In this document: positions 27,208 to 36,758 of the stretch, one piece after another
How positions within the stretch are numbered: position 1 is the first letter of the stretch
Layout of the letters: each line of letters begins with the position of its first letter
DNA from: an uncultured Bacteroidales bacterium
GTDB lineage: Bacteria; Bacteroidota; Bacteroidia; Bacteroidales; UBA932
NCBI GenBank assembly: GCA_944322715.1
Contig: CALUPT010000009.1
Location: 1 to 56,670, forward strand
Direction: 5' to 3'
DNA: 56,670 nucleotides
The notes under the pieces: model-generated
What the model saw: the letters and a program-made list of their open reading frames with translations, nothing else
Told to the model about the DNA's origin: nothing
Databases searched by the model: none
Program-made: the position numbers and the translations under genes

Positions 27208-30200
27208 ATGGATATGACTAAGAGAAAAGGCCTGTACGACCCGGGGTATGAACACGATGCGTGCGGAGTTGGCATGCTCGTGAACATCCGCGGAGACAAA
27301 TCGCACGAACTGGTGGACTCCGCCCTGAAAGTGCTTGAGAACATGAAACACAGAGGGGCTGAAGGCGCCGACAACAAGACAGGGGACGGAGCGGGAATCA
27401 TGCTCCAGATACCCCATGAATTCATCCTCCTGCAGGGAATACCCGTCCCTGAAAAAGGGAAATACGGGACAGGGCTCGTCTTTCTGCCCAAAGACCGGAA
27501 GCGGCAGGAGGATATCTACAGCATCATCATCGAAGAGACCGAGCGTGAAGGACTTTCGCTGATGCACATGCGGAGCGTACCCGTAAACAGCGGAATTCTC
27601 GGGAAAGATGCACTCGAAAGCGAGCCGGACATCAGACAGATATTCATCACGGGCCATACAGCCGGAGAGAATTTCGAAAGAAAACTCTACATCATCCGCA
27701 AGAAAATCGAGAAACGGGTGGATGACAGGGACTTCTACATGGTCTCCCTGTCGAGCAAGACCATAGTATATAAAGGTATGCTCTCTTCCACGCAGGTACG
27801 GGAATACTTTCCTGACCTCTCGCAGCCGTATTTCACCAGCGGAATCGCCCTGGTGCACTCCAGATTCAGCACAAACACTTTCCCGACATGGAGTCTCGCC
27901 CAGCCGTTCAGGGTGCTGGCACACAATGGCGAGATAAATACCATCAGAGGAAACCGTGCATGGATGGAAGCCCGGGAAAGCGTCCTCGCCACACCGGAAA
28001 TCCCTGACATAAAGGCCATCCGCCCGGTAATCCAGCCTGGAATGAGCGACAGCGCCTCGCTGGACAATGTTCTGGAATTCTTCATGATGTCAGGCATGAG
28101 CCTTCCTCATGCCATGGCCATGCTTGTACCTGAGTCGTTCAATGACAAAAACCCCATCAGCGAAGATCTGAAAGCCTTCTATGAATACCATTCTATCCTG
28201 ATGGAGCCATGGGACGGGCCCGCCGCCCTGCTGTTTACCGACGGGCGCTATGCAGGCGGGATGCTGGACAGGAACGGACTGCGCCCGGCCAGATACCTTA
28301 TCACCAAGACAGGAATGATGGTCGTGGCGAGCGAAGCCGGGGTCATAAGTTTCGAGCCGAACGAGATACTTGAAAAAGGCCGTCTGCAGCCAGGCAAAAT
28401 GCTGATAGTGGACACTCAGGAAGGAAAGATACGCTATGATGCAGAACTGAAACAGGAAATGGCCTCGGCCATGCCTTACCGGCAGTGGCTGTCGGCGAAC
28501 AGGATAGAACTCGACACTCTCAAAAGCGGGCGGAAAGTGGAAAACGGAGTGGAGAACTACGATGTATTGCTGAGGAATTTCGGATTCACTATAGAAGACA
28601 TCGAAAGAATCATCATGCCGATGTGCACGAACGGCTCCGAACCTGTAGCCTCCATGGGAAACGACACCCCTCTGGCCGTACTGTCTGAAAAACCGCAGCT
28701 TCTGTTCAACTATTTCAGACAGCAGTTCGCACAGGTCACAAATCCGCCCATCGACCCTATCCGCGAAGAACTCGTAATGTCCCTGACCGAATACATAGGC
28801 GCGGTAGGCATGCAGATCCTCATGCCCAATGAAAAGCACTGCAAGATGGTCAGGCTTCCTCACCCCGTGCTGACAAATACACAGCTGGACATACTGTGCA
28901 ATATCCGGTACAAAGGATTCAAGACAGTCAAACTGCCGATGACCTTCAAGGTATCGAAAGGAAGGTCCGGACTTCAGGAAGCTCTCGGAAACCTCTGCAG
29001 ACAGGCGGAACAGTCTGTAGATGACGGTGTCAACTACATCATCCTTTCAGACCGCGGAACGGATGCGGAACATGCGGCCATACCTTCATTGCTGGCGGTA
29101 AGCGCCGTACACCACTATCTGATCTCAGTCCAGAAACGGGTACAGACAGCCCTTATAGTGGAAAGCGGAGAAATACGCGAAGTGATGCATGCCGCACTGC
29201 TGATGGGCTATGGAGCCAGCGCCATCAACCCGTACATGGCATTCGCCGTACTGGACAGTCTCGTGAAGACGGGAAGGATACAGATGAACTACGAAACTGC
29301 AGAGAAAAACTACATCAAGGCCATCTGCAAAGGTCTGTACAAAATCATGAGCAAGATGGGCATAAGCACCATCAGGTCCTACCGCGGAGCGAAGATATTC
29401 GAAGCCGTCGGCTTGGGAGAGGATCTGCTCAGGACATATTTCCATACCCCTGTCTCCACAATAGGAGGAATAGGTCTCAAGGAAATAGCCGCCGACTGCA
29501 TCAGATTCCACGACAGCGGATTCAAACCGGCCGCTCCGCTCGGAATCCTTCCTCATATCGGGCAGTTCTCGTACAGGAAAGACGGAGAAAAGCATGCATG
29601 GAATCCGGAAACCATCAGCTCCCTGCAGCTCGCCACACGGACAGGCAGCTACGGGAAATTCAAGGAATTCACACGTCTGGCCGATGAAAAGGACTCTCCG
29701 GTTTTCCTGCGAGACTTTTTCAGATTCAGGAAAAATCCCATCCCCATAGAGGAAGTGGAACCTGTGGAAAACATCGTAAAGCACTTCGTGACCGGAGCCA
29801 TGTCTTTCGGTGCCATCAGCAAGGAAGCCCACGAAGCCCTCGCCCTGGCCATGAACAGTCTCGGGAGCAGAAGCAATACCGGTGAAGGAGGAGAGGACAG
29901 CGGCAGGTTTTCAGGAACAGAGGACGGCATATCCCTGAACAGCAAGACCAAGCAGATAGCATCCGGACGTTTCGGAGTGACTGCGGAGTATCTGGTGAAT
30001 GCCGAAGAAATACAGATCAAAGTAGCCCAGGGAGCGAAGCCGGGCGAAGGCGGCCAGCTGCCGGGGTTCAAGGTGGACGGAATCATAGCAAGGACCAGAC
30101 ATTCCATCCCCGGGATATCCCTGATTTCGCCTCCGCCCCACCATGACATTTACTCCATCGAAGACCTCGCACAGCTGATATTCGACCTGAAAAACGTGAA

Positions 30201-31686
30201 CCCTAAGGCTCTCATCAGCGTAAAGCTCGTATCGGAAAGCGGAGTCGGGACCATAGCCGCAGGTGTCGCCAAGGCCAAGGCCGACATCATAGTCATATCC
30301 GGGGCCGAAGGAGGAACCGGGGCATCGCCGGCCTCATCCATGAGATATGCAGGAATTTCTCCTGAAATCGGACTGAGCGAGACCCAGCAGACCCTGGTGC
30401 TGAACGGACTCAGAGGGCAGGTGCGGCTGCAGACCGACGGGCAGCTCAAGACCGGGAAAGACGTGATTTCCATGGCCCTGCTCGGAGCTGAAGAATTCGC
30501 ATTCGGGACCACGGCGCTGATAGTGCTCGGCTGCGTGATGATGCGCAAATGCCACTCGAACACCTGCCCTGTAGGAGTAGCCACCCAGAATCCTGAACTC
30601 AGGAAGCACTTCAGAGGACACTACAGACATGTCGTTAACTATTTCATGTTCCTGGCGCAGGAAGTCCGTGAATATCTGGCCGAAATGGGCTTCCGCAAGT
30701 TTGACGACATAGTGGGCAGGACAGACCTCATAGAGACTGTGCCGGCACCGGAAGGCTCAAAGGCGGCCAAGCTGGATTTCACCGGAATACTCTGTCCGCC
30801 AAGCAGAGAATGCACCCTGCACAATGTCACGGAACAGACACACGACATCTGGAATGTACGCGACACGGAAATCATCAAGGCTGCCGGAGATGCCATAGAA
30901 AAGAAAAAGGAAATATCCCTCGAATATGCTGTCGCCAATACTGACCGCGCCGTCGGCGCAATGCTTTCGGGAATCGTCGCTTCCCGATACGGAGAAGCCG
31001 GTCTTCCGGACGATACCATAGAAATCAAGTTCAAGGGATCGGCAGGACAGAGTTTCGGGGCTTTCCTCGCCCACGGAATCAGTTTCAGGCTCGAAGGCGA
31101 AGCGAACGACTACCTCGGAAAGGGTTTGAGCGGAGGCCGGATATCAGTACGCCCTCCTGTCAGAAGTAATTTCGATGCGGAGAAAAACACCATAGCCGGG
31201 AACACCCTGCTTTACGGAGCCACCGGCGGAGAAGTCTACATCAACGGACGCGCAGGAGAACGCTTTGCAGTCAGGAATTCCGGCGCCATTGCAGTGGTCG
31301 AAGGTGCAGGAGACCACTGCTGCGAATATATGACTGGCGGCAGGGTGGTCGTCCTCGGCGAAACAGGCAGGAACTTCGCGGCAGGCATGAGCGGAGGTCT
31401 GGCATACGTCTGGGATCCGGACGGAAAATTCGACTACTTCTGCAACATGGAGATGGTGGAACTGTCCCTGCTCGAAGACTCGTCTTCACGGAAGGAACTG
31501 CATGAACTCATCAGACAGCACTACCTGTACACCGGCTCCCAGCTCGCCAGGAAAATGCTGGATGACTGGAACAGATACGCCGATGAGTTCATACAGGTGA
31601 CACCTATCGAATACAAGAGAGTGCTCGCAGAAGAGCAGATGAAAAAACTGCAGCAGAAAATCGCCGAAGTGCAGAGGGACTATTAA
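27208..31686 (+). CDS. gltB: Glutamate synthase large subunit
   Basis: A 1492-residue large subunit of glutamate synthase, which moves the amide of glutamine onto 2-oxoglutarate to make two glutamates. The frame is open from a TTG at 27193, but the ATG at 27208 (or 27214) is the credible start. It leaves an 18-residue propeptide before Cys19 (HDACGVG), the N-terminal nucleophile after processing. Domains in order: class II glutamine amidotransferase (to about 430), central domain (about 460-750), FMN-binding synthase domain (about 810-1180; GGTGASPASSMRYAG) and C-terminal glycine-rich helix domain. Cys1109, Cys1115 and Cys1120 (C-x5-C-x4-C) ligate the 3Fe-4S cluster. gltD follows after 57 bases. 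Confidence 0.96.
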   Translation: MDMTKRKGLYDPGYEHDACGVGMLVNIRGDKSHELVDSALKVLENMKHRGAEGADNKTGDGAGIMLQIPHEFILLQGIPVPEKGKYGTGLVFLPKDRKRQEDIYSIIIEETEREGLSLMHMRSVPVNSGILGKDALESEPDIRQIFITGHTAGENFERKLYIIRKKIEKRVDDRDFYMVSLSSKTIVYKGMLSSTQVREYFPDLSQPYFTSGIALVHSRFSTNTFPTWSLAQPFRVLAHNGEINTIRGNRAWMEARESVLATPEIPDIKAIRPVIQPGMSDSASLDNVLEFFMMSGMSLPHAMAMLVPESFNDKNPISEDLKAFYEYHSILMEPWDGPAALLFTDGRYAGGMLDRNGLRPARYLITKTGMMVVASEAGVISFEPNEILEKGRLQPGKMLIVDTQEGKIRYDAELKQEMASAMPYRQWLSANRIELDTLKSGRKVENGVENYDVLLRNFGFTIEDIERIIMPMCTNGSEPVASMGNDTPLAVLSEKPQLLFNYFRQQFAQVTNPPIDPIREELVMSLTEYIGAVGMQILMPNEKHCKMVRLPHPVLTNTQLDILCNIRYKGFKTVKLPMTFKVSKGRSGLQEALGNLCRQAEQSVDDGVNYIILSDRGTDAEHAAIPSLLAVSAVHHYLISVQKRVQTALIVESGEIREVMHAALLMGYGASAINPYMAFAVLDSLVKTGRIQMNYETAEKNYIKAICKGLYKIMSKMGISTIRSYRGAKIFEAVGLGEDLLRTYFHTPVSTIGGIGLKEIAADCIRFHDSGFKPAAPLGILPHIGQFSYRKDGEKHAWNPETISSLQLATRTGSYGKFKEFTRLADEKDSPVFLRDFFRFRKNPIPIEEVEPVENIVKHFVTGAMSFGAISKEAHEALALAMNSLGSRSNTGEGGEDSGRFSGTEDGISLNSKTKQIASGRFGVTAEYLVNAEEIQIKVAQGAKPGEGGQLPGFKVDGIIARTRHSIPGISLISPPPHHDIYSIEDLAQLIFDLKNVNPKALISVKLVSESGVGTIAAGVAKAKADIIVISGAEGGTGASPASSMRYAGISPEIGLSETQQTLVLNGLRGQVRLQTDGQLKTGKDVISMALLGAEEFAFGTTALIVLGCVMMRKCHSNTCPVGVATQNPELRKHFRGHYRHVVNYFMFLAQEVREYLAEMGFRKFDDIVGRTDLIETVPAPEGSKAAKLDFTGILCPPSRECTLHNVTEQTHDIWNVRDTEIIKAAGDAIEKKKEISLEYAVANTDRAVGAMLSGIVASRYGEAGLPDDTIEIKFKGSAGQSFGAFLAHGISFRLEGEANDYLGKGLSGGRISVRPPVRSNFDAEKNTIAGNTLLYGATGGEVYINGRAGERFAVRNSGAIAVVEGAGDHCCEYMTGGRVVVLGETGRNFAAGMSGGLAYVWDPDGKFDYFCNMEMVELSLLEDSSSRKELHELIRQHYLYTGSQLARKMLDDWNRYADEFIQVTPIEYKRVLAEEQMKKLQQKIAEVQRDY

Positions 31687-31743
31687 GGTTGATTTTTCTT
31701 TTCAGAATATTCGTCGGACTGACGTTAAGTTAAAACGGAAATT

Positions 31744-33105
31744 ATGGGAAACCCTAAAGCATTCATGACGGTACCGCGGCAGGAAGCCGGCTACCGTCCG
31801 ATACATGACCGCATACTGGATTTCGGGGAAGTGGAACAGACCCTGAACACCAGCGACAGGAAACTCCAGGCCTCCAGATGCATGGACTGCGGCGTGCCTT
31901 TCTGCCACTGGGCCTGTCCGCTCGGAAACAGACCGCCGGAATTCCAGGATGCCATGTATCACGGAAGATGGAAAGAAGCCTACGAAATATTGTCACTCAC
32001 AAACGACTTTCCGGAATTCACAGGCAGGATATGTCCGGCCCTGTGCGAAAAAAGCTGCGTTCTGAAACTGACCATCGATGCGCCGGTGACAGTCCGTGAA
32101 GATGAAGCCGCCGTCATAGAAGCCGCCTTCCGGGAAGGATACGTCAAGCCGCAGGAATGGCAGAGAAACGGCAGGAAAGCGGCGGTAATCGGCTCCGGTC
32201 CTGCCGGTCTGGCTGCGGCCAACCAGTTGAACAGGCGGGGCTATGATGTCACAGTCTTTGAAAAGGACGAATACATCGGAGGACTTCTGCGCTTCGGCAT
32301 TCCGAATTTCAAACTGAACAAGGCCATCATCGACAGGAGGCTCGCCGTCATGGAAGCCGAGGGCATAGTCTTCAAGACGAAATCGGAAATCGACCCGAAT
32401 AACCTTCCTGAAGGCTTCGATGCATACTGTATCTGCACCGGGGCTCCACAAGCCAGAGACCTCAATATACCCGGACGTGAACTGAAAGGAATCTACCTGG
32501 CCATGGAAATGCTCTCCCAGCAGAACCGTGTGCTTGCAGGCCAGACATTCACTAAAGAAAACAGAATCAGCGCTAAAGGGAAGAAAGTGCTGGTCATCGG
32601 AGGCGGAGACACCGGCAGCGACTGCATAGGGACAAGCATCAGGCAAGGGGCCGCAAGCGTGACTCAGATAGAAATCATGCCGAAACCTCCTGTCGGAGAA
32701 AATCCTGCCACCCCGTGGCCGCAATGGCCGATCGTTCTGAAAACCAGCAGCAGCCACGAAGAGGGTTGCGTCAGGAAATGGTGTCTGAACACCCTCAGGT
32801 TCATCGGGAACAGCCAGGGGAATGTCACCGGAGCGGAAACGGAAGAAGTGATATGGGAGCCGGCTCCCGACGGAGGCCGGCCAATGATGAAATCCACAGG
32901 TAAAAAGAAGATCATCAAGGCCGACATGGTACTCATAGCGATGGGCTTCCTTAAACCGGAGCATCCTGTCCTGCCGGACAATGTCTTCATAGCCGGAGAT
33001 GCCGCCACCGGAGCAAGTCTCGTGGTCAGATGCATAGCATCCGGGCGTCAGGCCGCCGCCGACATCAATGCTTATATCAAAAATCAACAATCATGTGCGG
33101 AATAG
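31744..33105 (+). CDS. gltD: Glutamate synthase small subunit
   Basis: A 453-residue FAD/NAD(P)H subunit that feeds electrons to GltB. N-terminal cysteines Cys46, Cys49, Cys54 and Cys58 (CMDCGVPFCHWAC) and Cys97, Cys101 and Cys105 fit the two 4Fe-4S clusters of this family. Dinucleotide-binding motifs follow: AVIGSGPAGLAAANQ near residue 150 for FAD and VLVIGGGDTGSDC near residue 285 for NAD(P)H. It ends in AGDAATGASLVVRCIASGRQAA, the usual C-terminal FAD contact. The asnB start lies inside its last codons. Confidence 0.96.
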   Translation: MGNPKAFMTVPRQEAGYRPIHDRILDFGEVEQTLNTSDRKLQASRCMDCGVPFCHWACPLGNRPPEFQDAMYHGRWKEAYEILSLTNDFPEFTGRICPALCEKSCVLKLTIDAPVTVREDEAAVIEAAFREGYVKPQEWQRNGRKAAVIGSGPAGLAAANQLNRRGYDVTVFEKDEYIGGLLRFGIPNFKLNKAIIDRRLAVMEAEGIVFKTKSEIDPNNLPEGFDAYCICTGAPQARDLNIPGRELKGIYLAMEMLSQQNRVLAGQTFTKENRISAKGKKVLVIGGGDTGSDCIGTSIRQGAASVTQIEIMPKPPVGENPATPWPQWPIVLKTSSSHEEGCVRKWCLNTLRFIGNSQGNVTGAETEEVIWEPAPDGGRPMMKSTGKKKIIKADMVLIAMGFLKPEHPVLPDNVFIAGDAATGASLVVRCIASGRQAAADINAYIKNQQSCAE

Positions 33106-34757
33106 CAGCGATATTCAATATAAAGGGCGATTCTGAGAGATTCAGGAGCACAGCCCTGACCATGTCAAGAAGAATCAGACACAGAGGACCGGACTGGAGC
33201 GGGATATATGTCGGAAAATCGGCGGTCCTGGCTCACGAACGCCTGTCCATCGTGGACCCGGCCAGCGGCGGACAGCCGCTATTCTCCCCGGACAGGAAAC
33301 AGATATTGGCCGTAAACGGAGAAATATACAATCATCAGGAAATACGCAGGGAATTTGCCGGCAAATACAGCTTCGCTACAGGAAGCGACTGCGAAGTCAT
33401 ACTGGCATTGTACCGTGAAAAAGGCGCAGGATTCCTTGAAGACCTGAACGGGATCTTCGCATTTGCATTGTACGATGAAGAAAAGGACGACTTTCTCATA
33501 GCACGTGACCCGATAGGCGTCATACCTCTGTATATAGGACGGGATCGGGAAGGAAAAGTATATTGCGCCAGCGAACTGAAGGCGCTCGAAGGAATCTGCG
33601 ACAGCTACGAACCGTTTCTGCCTGGACATTGTTTCATCGGCAGCGAAGGCGTGATGAAACGTTGGTACAGAAGGGACTGGGAGGATTACGACAATGTAAC
33701 GGAAAACGCGGCCGACCCGGTCATACTCAGAAATGCGCTCGAATCCGCAGTGAAACGCCAGCTGATGAGCGATGTGCCGTATGGAGTCCTGCTTTCGGGA
33801 GGTCTGGACAGCTCCGTCATCTCAGCCGTAGCGAAAAGATTCGCGTCACGCCGTATCGAATCAGGAGACAGGAACGAAGCGTGGTGGCCTCAGCTCCACA
33901 GCTTCGCCATCGGCCTGAAAGGAGCTCCGGACCTGTCAAAGGCGAAGATGGTGGCAGACCATATAGGGACCGTCCATCATGAAATAAACTATACCATACA
34001 GGAAGGTCTGGATGCCCTGCGGGACGTCATATATCATATAGAGACCTATGATGTGACTACGGTGCGGGCCTCTACGCCCATGTATCTGCTGGCCAGGGTC
34101 ATCAAATCGATGGGCATCAAGATGGTGCTGAGCGGAGAAGGGGCAGACGAAGTGTTCGGAGGCTATCTGTATTTCCACAAGGCGCCTGACGCCCGTGCCT
34201 TCCATGAAGAAACCGTACGGAAACTCTCCAAACTGCATCTGTACGACTGCCTGAGGGCGAACAAATCCCTGTCGGCATGGGGTGTGGAAGGCCGCGTCCC
34301 GTTCCTCGACAAGGAGTTTCTGGATACGGCGATGCGTCTGAATCCGGCGGCCAAGATGTGTCCCGGGAAAACCATCGAGAAGAAGATACTGAGGGAAGCG
34401 TTTTCCGACATGCTTCCTGAAGCGATAGTCTGGAGACAGAAGGAGCAGTTCAGCGACGGGGTCGGCTACAACTGGATAGATACTCTGAAGGAAATGACCT
34501 CAAAAGCCGTGTCCGATGAGCAGATGGCACATGCCGCCGAAAGATTTTCTGTAAATCCGCCACGGAACAAGGAAGAATATCTCTACCGCAGCATCTTCGA
34601 GGAACATTTTCCGAGCGAAAGCGCCGCCCTCAGCGTGCCGAGTGTCCCGAGCGTGGCCTGCTCCACAGCCGAGGCCCTGGCATGGGACGCATCTTTCACA
34701 GGGAAGAACGACCCGAGCGGCCGTGCCGTTTCCGGAGTGCATGACCAGGCATATTGA
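33093..34757 (+). CDS. asnB: Asparagine synthase (glutamine-hydrolysing)
   Basis: A 554-residue AsnB making asparagine from aspartate, glutamine and ATP. The start at 33093 is fixed by the motif MCGIAAIF: Cys2 is the glutaminase nucleophile exposed after Met removal. The 21 codons upstream in the same frame are gltD sequence. The glutaminase domain spans about 2-190 and the synthetase domain follows with PP-loop LSGGLDSSVIS near residue 235 and SGEGADEVFGGY. Length equals the E. coli enzyme. The 13-base overlap with gltD implies coupled translation, putting asparagine synthesis under the same control as glutamate synthesis. Confidence 0.95.
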   Translation: MCGIAAIFNIKGDSERFRSTALTMSRRIRHRGPDWSGIYVGKSAVLAHERLSIVDPASGGQPLFSPDRKQILAVNGEIYNHQEIRREFAGKYSFATGSDCEVILALYREKGAGFLEDLNGIFAFALYDEEKDDFLIARDPIGVIPLYIGRDREGKVYCASELKALEGICDSYEPFLPGHCFIGSEGVMKRWYRRDWEDYDNVTENAADPVILRNALESAVKRQLMSDVPYGVLLSGGLDSSVISAVAKRFASRRIESGDRNEAWWPQLHSFAIGLKGAPDLSKAKMVADHIGTVHHEINYTIQEGLDALRDVIYHIETYDVTTVRASTPMYLLARVIKSMGIKMVLSGEGADEVFGGYLYFHKAPDARAFHEETVRKLSKLHLYDCLRANKSLSAWGVEGRVPFLDKEFLDTAMRLNPAAKMCPGKTIEKKILREAFSDMLPEAIVWRQKEQFSDGVGYNWIDTLKEMTSKAVSDEQMAHAAERFSVNPPRNKEEYLYRSIFEEHFPSESAALSVPSVPSVACSTAEALAWDASFTGKNDPSGRAVSGVHDQAY

Positions 34758-35026
34758 CGGCACAGCAACAGATTTCCCGGCTGCGGCCGCAATGCCGTTG
34801 GAAACGACCCGAGAATCGGAAAGATTTGAGAATTTTGCAAGACTGATTTGAGAATTTTGTATATATTTTGCTATGAAAATAAGCAACTTATGTACAAATG
34901 GCATCAATACAGCTCGATTCCGAAGATATTTGAACCAAACATACAACAACATCAGTCCGATGAAGTGTTCTGTCAAATACCAGAGATTTCATCGGGCCGA
35001 CGTTAATATTTGTCCTGAATCCACTC
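34758..35026. other. Convergent intergenic region with a 15-bp direct repeat and an inverted repeat
   Basis: The 269 bases between asnB and amt hold GATTTGAGAATTTTG twice (34823-34837 and 34845-34859), start-to-start distance 22 bp, followed by an AT-rich TATATATTTTG near a promoter-like position. A perfect inverted repeat CCGATGAA/TTCATCGG lies at 34957-34964 and 34988-34995. A short open frame here (from 34873) has no recognisable protein features and I do not call it a gene. Confidence 0.45.
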
Positions 35027-36289
35027 TTATCTGTTATAGGCAGACTCTCCGTGCTCGTAGATGTCGAGCCCTTCTTCCTCCACCCTCTTGTCCACACGCA
35101 GGCCGACGGTTGCATCCACTGCCTTGAACAGCACAAAGGTGATGACGGCGCTGAAAGCTATCGCGACTGCCGTTGCGATAAGCTGCACGGCCAGCTGATG
35201 CCAGTCTCCATAGAGGGCCCCCTGGACGCCGGACTCACCTGTCACGAGACGCGTAGCGAATACTCCGGTCAGCACTGAACCCACTATTCCTCCGATTCCA
35301 TGCACTCCGAATGCATCGAGGGAGTCGTCATATCTGAGTTTCGGCTTGACTACAGCTACCATGCAGAAGCATATAATGGAGGTAATCATGCCTATGCAGA
35401 ACGCTCCGAGCAAGTCCGTGCTTCCAGCCGCTGGAGTAATGGCAACCAGACCGGCCACGGCTCCGGTACAGCTTCCGATGACTGTCGGCTTCTTGTTGAA
35501 TATCCAGTCTATCACCATCCAGGTCACCGCCGCGGCCGCGGTGGCTATATGCGTAACCATAAAGGCATTGGCCGCCAGGCCATCCGCACAGAGCCCGCTT
35601 CCGGCATTGAAACCGAACCATCCGAGCCAAAGGAAAGCCGTACCCATGAACACGAAAGTGACATTGTGCGGGGTGACAGGATGGCCGATCTTATAGTCGG
35701 ACCTCTGCCCCAGCATTATCGCCATGACCAGAGCCGATATTCCCGCATTTATGTGCACCACTGTGCCTCCGGCAAAATCTATCGCTCCCATCTTCTGCAG
35801 GAAACCGCCTCCCCAGACCCAGTGCGCCATAGGGAAATAAGCCAAAATGACCCACAGGACTATGAATACTATGTACCCGGAGAACTTGATCCTCTCGGCG
35901 AAAGCTCCGAGAATCAGTGCCGGAGTGATGACTGCAAACATACACTGGAACATGGCGAACAGGAGTTCGGGGATATTTCCTGCCGTGACGGTGTCCAGGG
36001 TGATGCCGTGCATGAAAGCCTTTCCGAAACCTCCTATAAGGAAAGCCAGAGGATGTCCTTTCTCGGCGAAAGTCGTGTCAAACACCCAGCTGTAACCTAT
36101 AGCCACCCACAGGATACTCACTACGGCCACCAGGAAGATGGTCTGCATGATGATGCTCAGGACGTTTTTCTGTCTGACCAGACCGCCGTAAAAGAGTGCG
36201 ATGCCGGGGATGCTCATCAGAAGGACAAGCATGGTGGAAGTCAGTATCCAGGCCGTATTGCCTGTATCTATCATAAGTAAATGTGTCAT
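35027..36289 (-). CDS. amt: Ammonium transporter (Amt/MEP/Rh family)
   Basis: A 420-residue inner-membrane ammonium channel with about eleven transmembrane helices, beginning directly in the first helix (WILTSTMLVLLMSIPGIALFYGGLVR). The two pore histidines lie in VHINAGISALVMA and DAFGVHGIGGIVGS, the twin-His motif of AmtB. MAHWVWGGGF and FGFNAGSG are further family signatures. The P-II gene lies 28 bases upstream, the classical glnK-amt pairing in which P-II plugs the channel when ammonium is plentiful. It is probably on the porin/P-II transcript. Confidence 0.95.
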   Translation of the reverse strand: MTHLLMIDTGNTAWILTSTMLVLLMSIPGIALFYGGLVRQKNVLSIIMQTIFLVAVVSILWVAIGYSWVFDTTFAEKGHPLAFLIGGFGKAFMHGITLDTVTAGNIPELLFAMFQCMFAVITPALILGAFAERIKFSGYIVFIVLWVILAYFPMAHWVWGGGFLQKMGAIDFAGGTVVHINAGISALVMAIMLGQRSDYKIGHPVTPHNVTFVFMGTAFLWLGWFGFNAGSGLCADGLAANAFMVTHIATAAAAVTWMVIDWIFNKKPTVIGSCTGAVAGLVAITPAAGSTDLLGAFCIGMITSIICFCMVAVVKPKLRYDDSLDAFGVHGIGGIVGSVLTGVFATRLVTGESGVQGALYGDWHQLAVQLIATAVAIAFSAVITFVLFKAVDATVGLRVDKRVEEEGLDIYEHGESAYNR

Positions 36290-36317
36290 TTTGTTTTCGT
36301 TTTACAGTTTGTTAAAA

Positions 36318-36674
36318 TCATTTCTCCTGCTCCGCATTGTAGAGCGCGATGTCGCCGCGTTCGCCGGTTCTGATACGGACCGCATCCTCCACGGGGATGA
36401 CGAAGATGCGTCCGTCGCCGATTTCTCCGGTATGCGCTGCCTCCGCTATGGCCTTGACAGTCTTCTCCACATTCTTGTTCCGGACCACGACTGAAAGCAG
36501 TATACGCTCGATGGAACTCGTATCGTACACGATGCCGCGATAGATGCGGCCTTCCCTGGTCTTTCCCACACCGCGCACATCATAGTACGAAAACCATTCG
36601 ATGTCGGCATCCAGCAATGCCTGTTTTACATCCTCGAACCTCGTCCGCCGGATGATTGCTTCGATTTTCTTCAT
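36318..36674 (-). CDS. glnK: Nitrogen regulatory protein P-II
   Basis: A 118-residue P-II signal protein, the usual family length (about 112-120). It senses ATP/ADP and 2-oxoglutarate and controls Amt and glutamine synthetase. The T-loop region runs through GVGKTREGRIYRGIVYDTSS (residues 35-54), with Tyr50 at the position of the uridylylated Tyr51 of E. coli. The B-loop TGEIGDGRIFV near residue 82 and the C-loop RIRTGERGD follow. It is called GlnK because it is paired with amt; GlnB cannot be excluded by sequence alone. Confidence 0.92.
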   Translation of the reverse strand: MKKIEAIIRRTRFEDVKQALLDADIEWFSYYDVRGVGKTREGRIYRGIVYDTSSIERILLSVVVRNKNVEKTVKAIAEAAHTGEIGDGRIFVIPVEDAVRIRTGERGDIALYNAEQEK

Positions 36675-36758
36675 TTCATCAGATTTTAAATTGTTGAAAA
36701 GTTGAACAGTATATAAAAATAAGGTTAGAATATTCCAGGCCTCCGGCCAATATTTCCG

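Noticed and set aside
31993..33090. 365-codon open frame antisense to gltD
   Set aside because: A shadow of strongly biased codon use in gltD; no recognisable domain, and the plus-strand gene is certain.
33030..33092. 21-codon N-terminal extension of asnB
   Set aside because: AsnB needs Cys as residue 2; the MCGI start at 33093 fixes the N-terminus.
34873..35127. 84-codon open frame between asnB and amt
   Set aside because: Runs into amt antisense, has no recognisable motif, and lies in AT-rich repeat-bearing sequence; kept only as part of the intergenic note.
35300..36280. 326-codon open frame antisense to amt
   Set aside because: His- and Asp-rich antisense product of a transmembrane gene, no family features.
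36318..36674. Unusual P-II T-loop considered as a sign of a NifI-like or new P-II class
   Set aside because: The Tyr at the modification position and both binding loops are present, and the sequence looks normal for Bacteroidetes P-II proteins beside amt.
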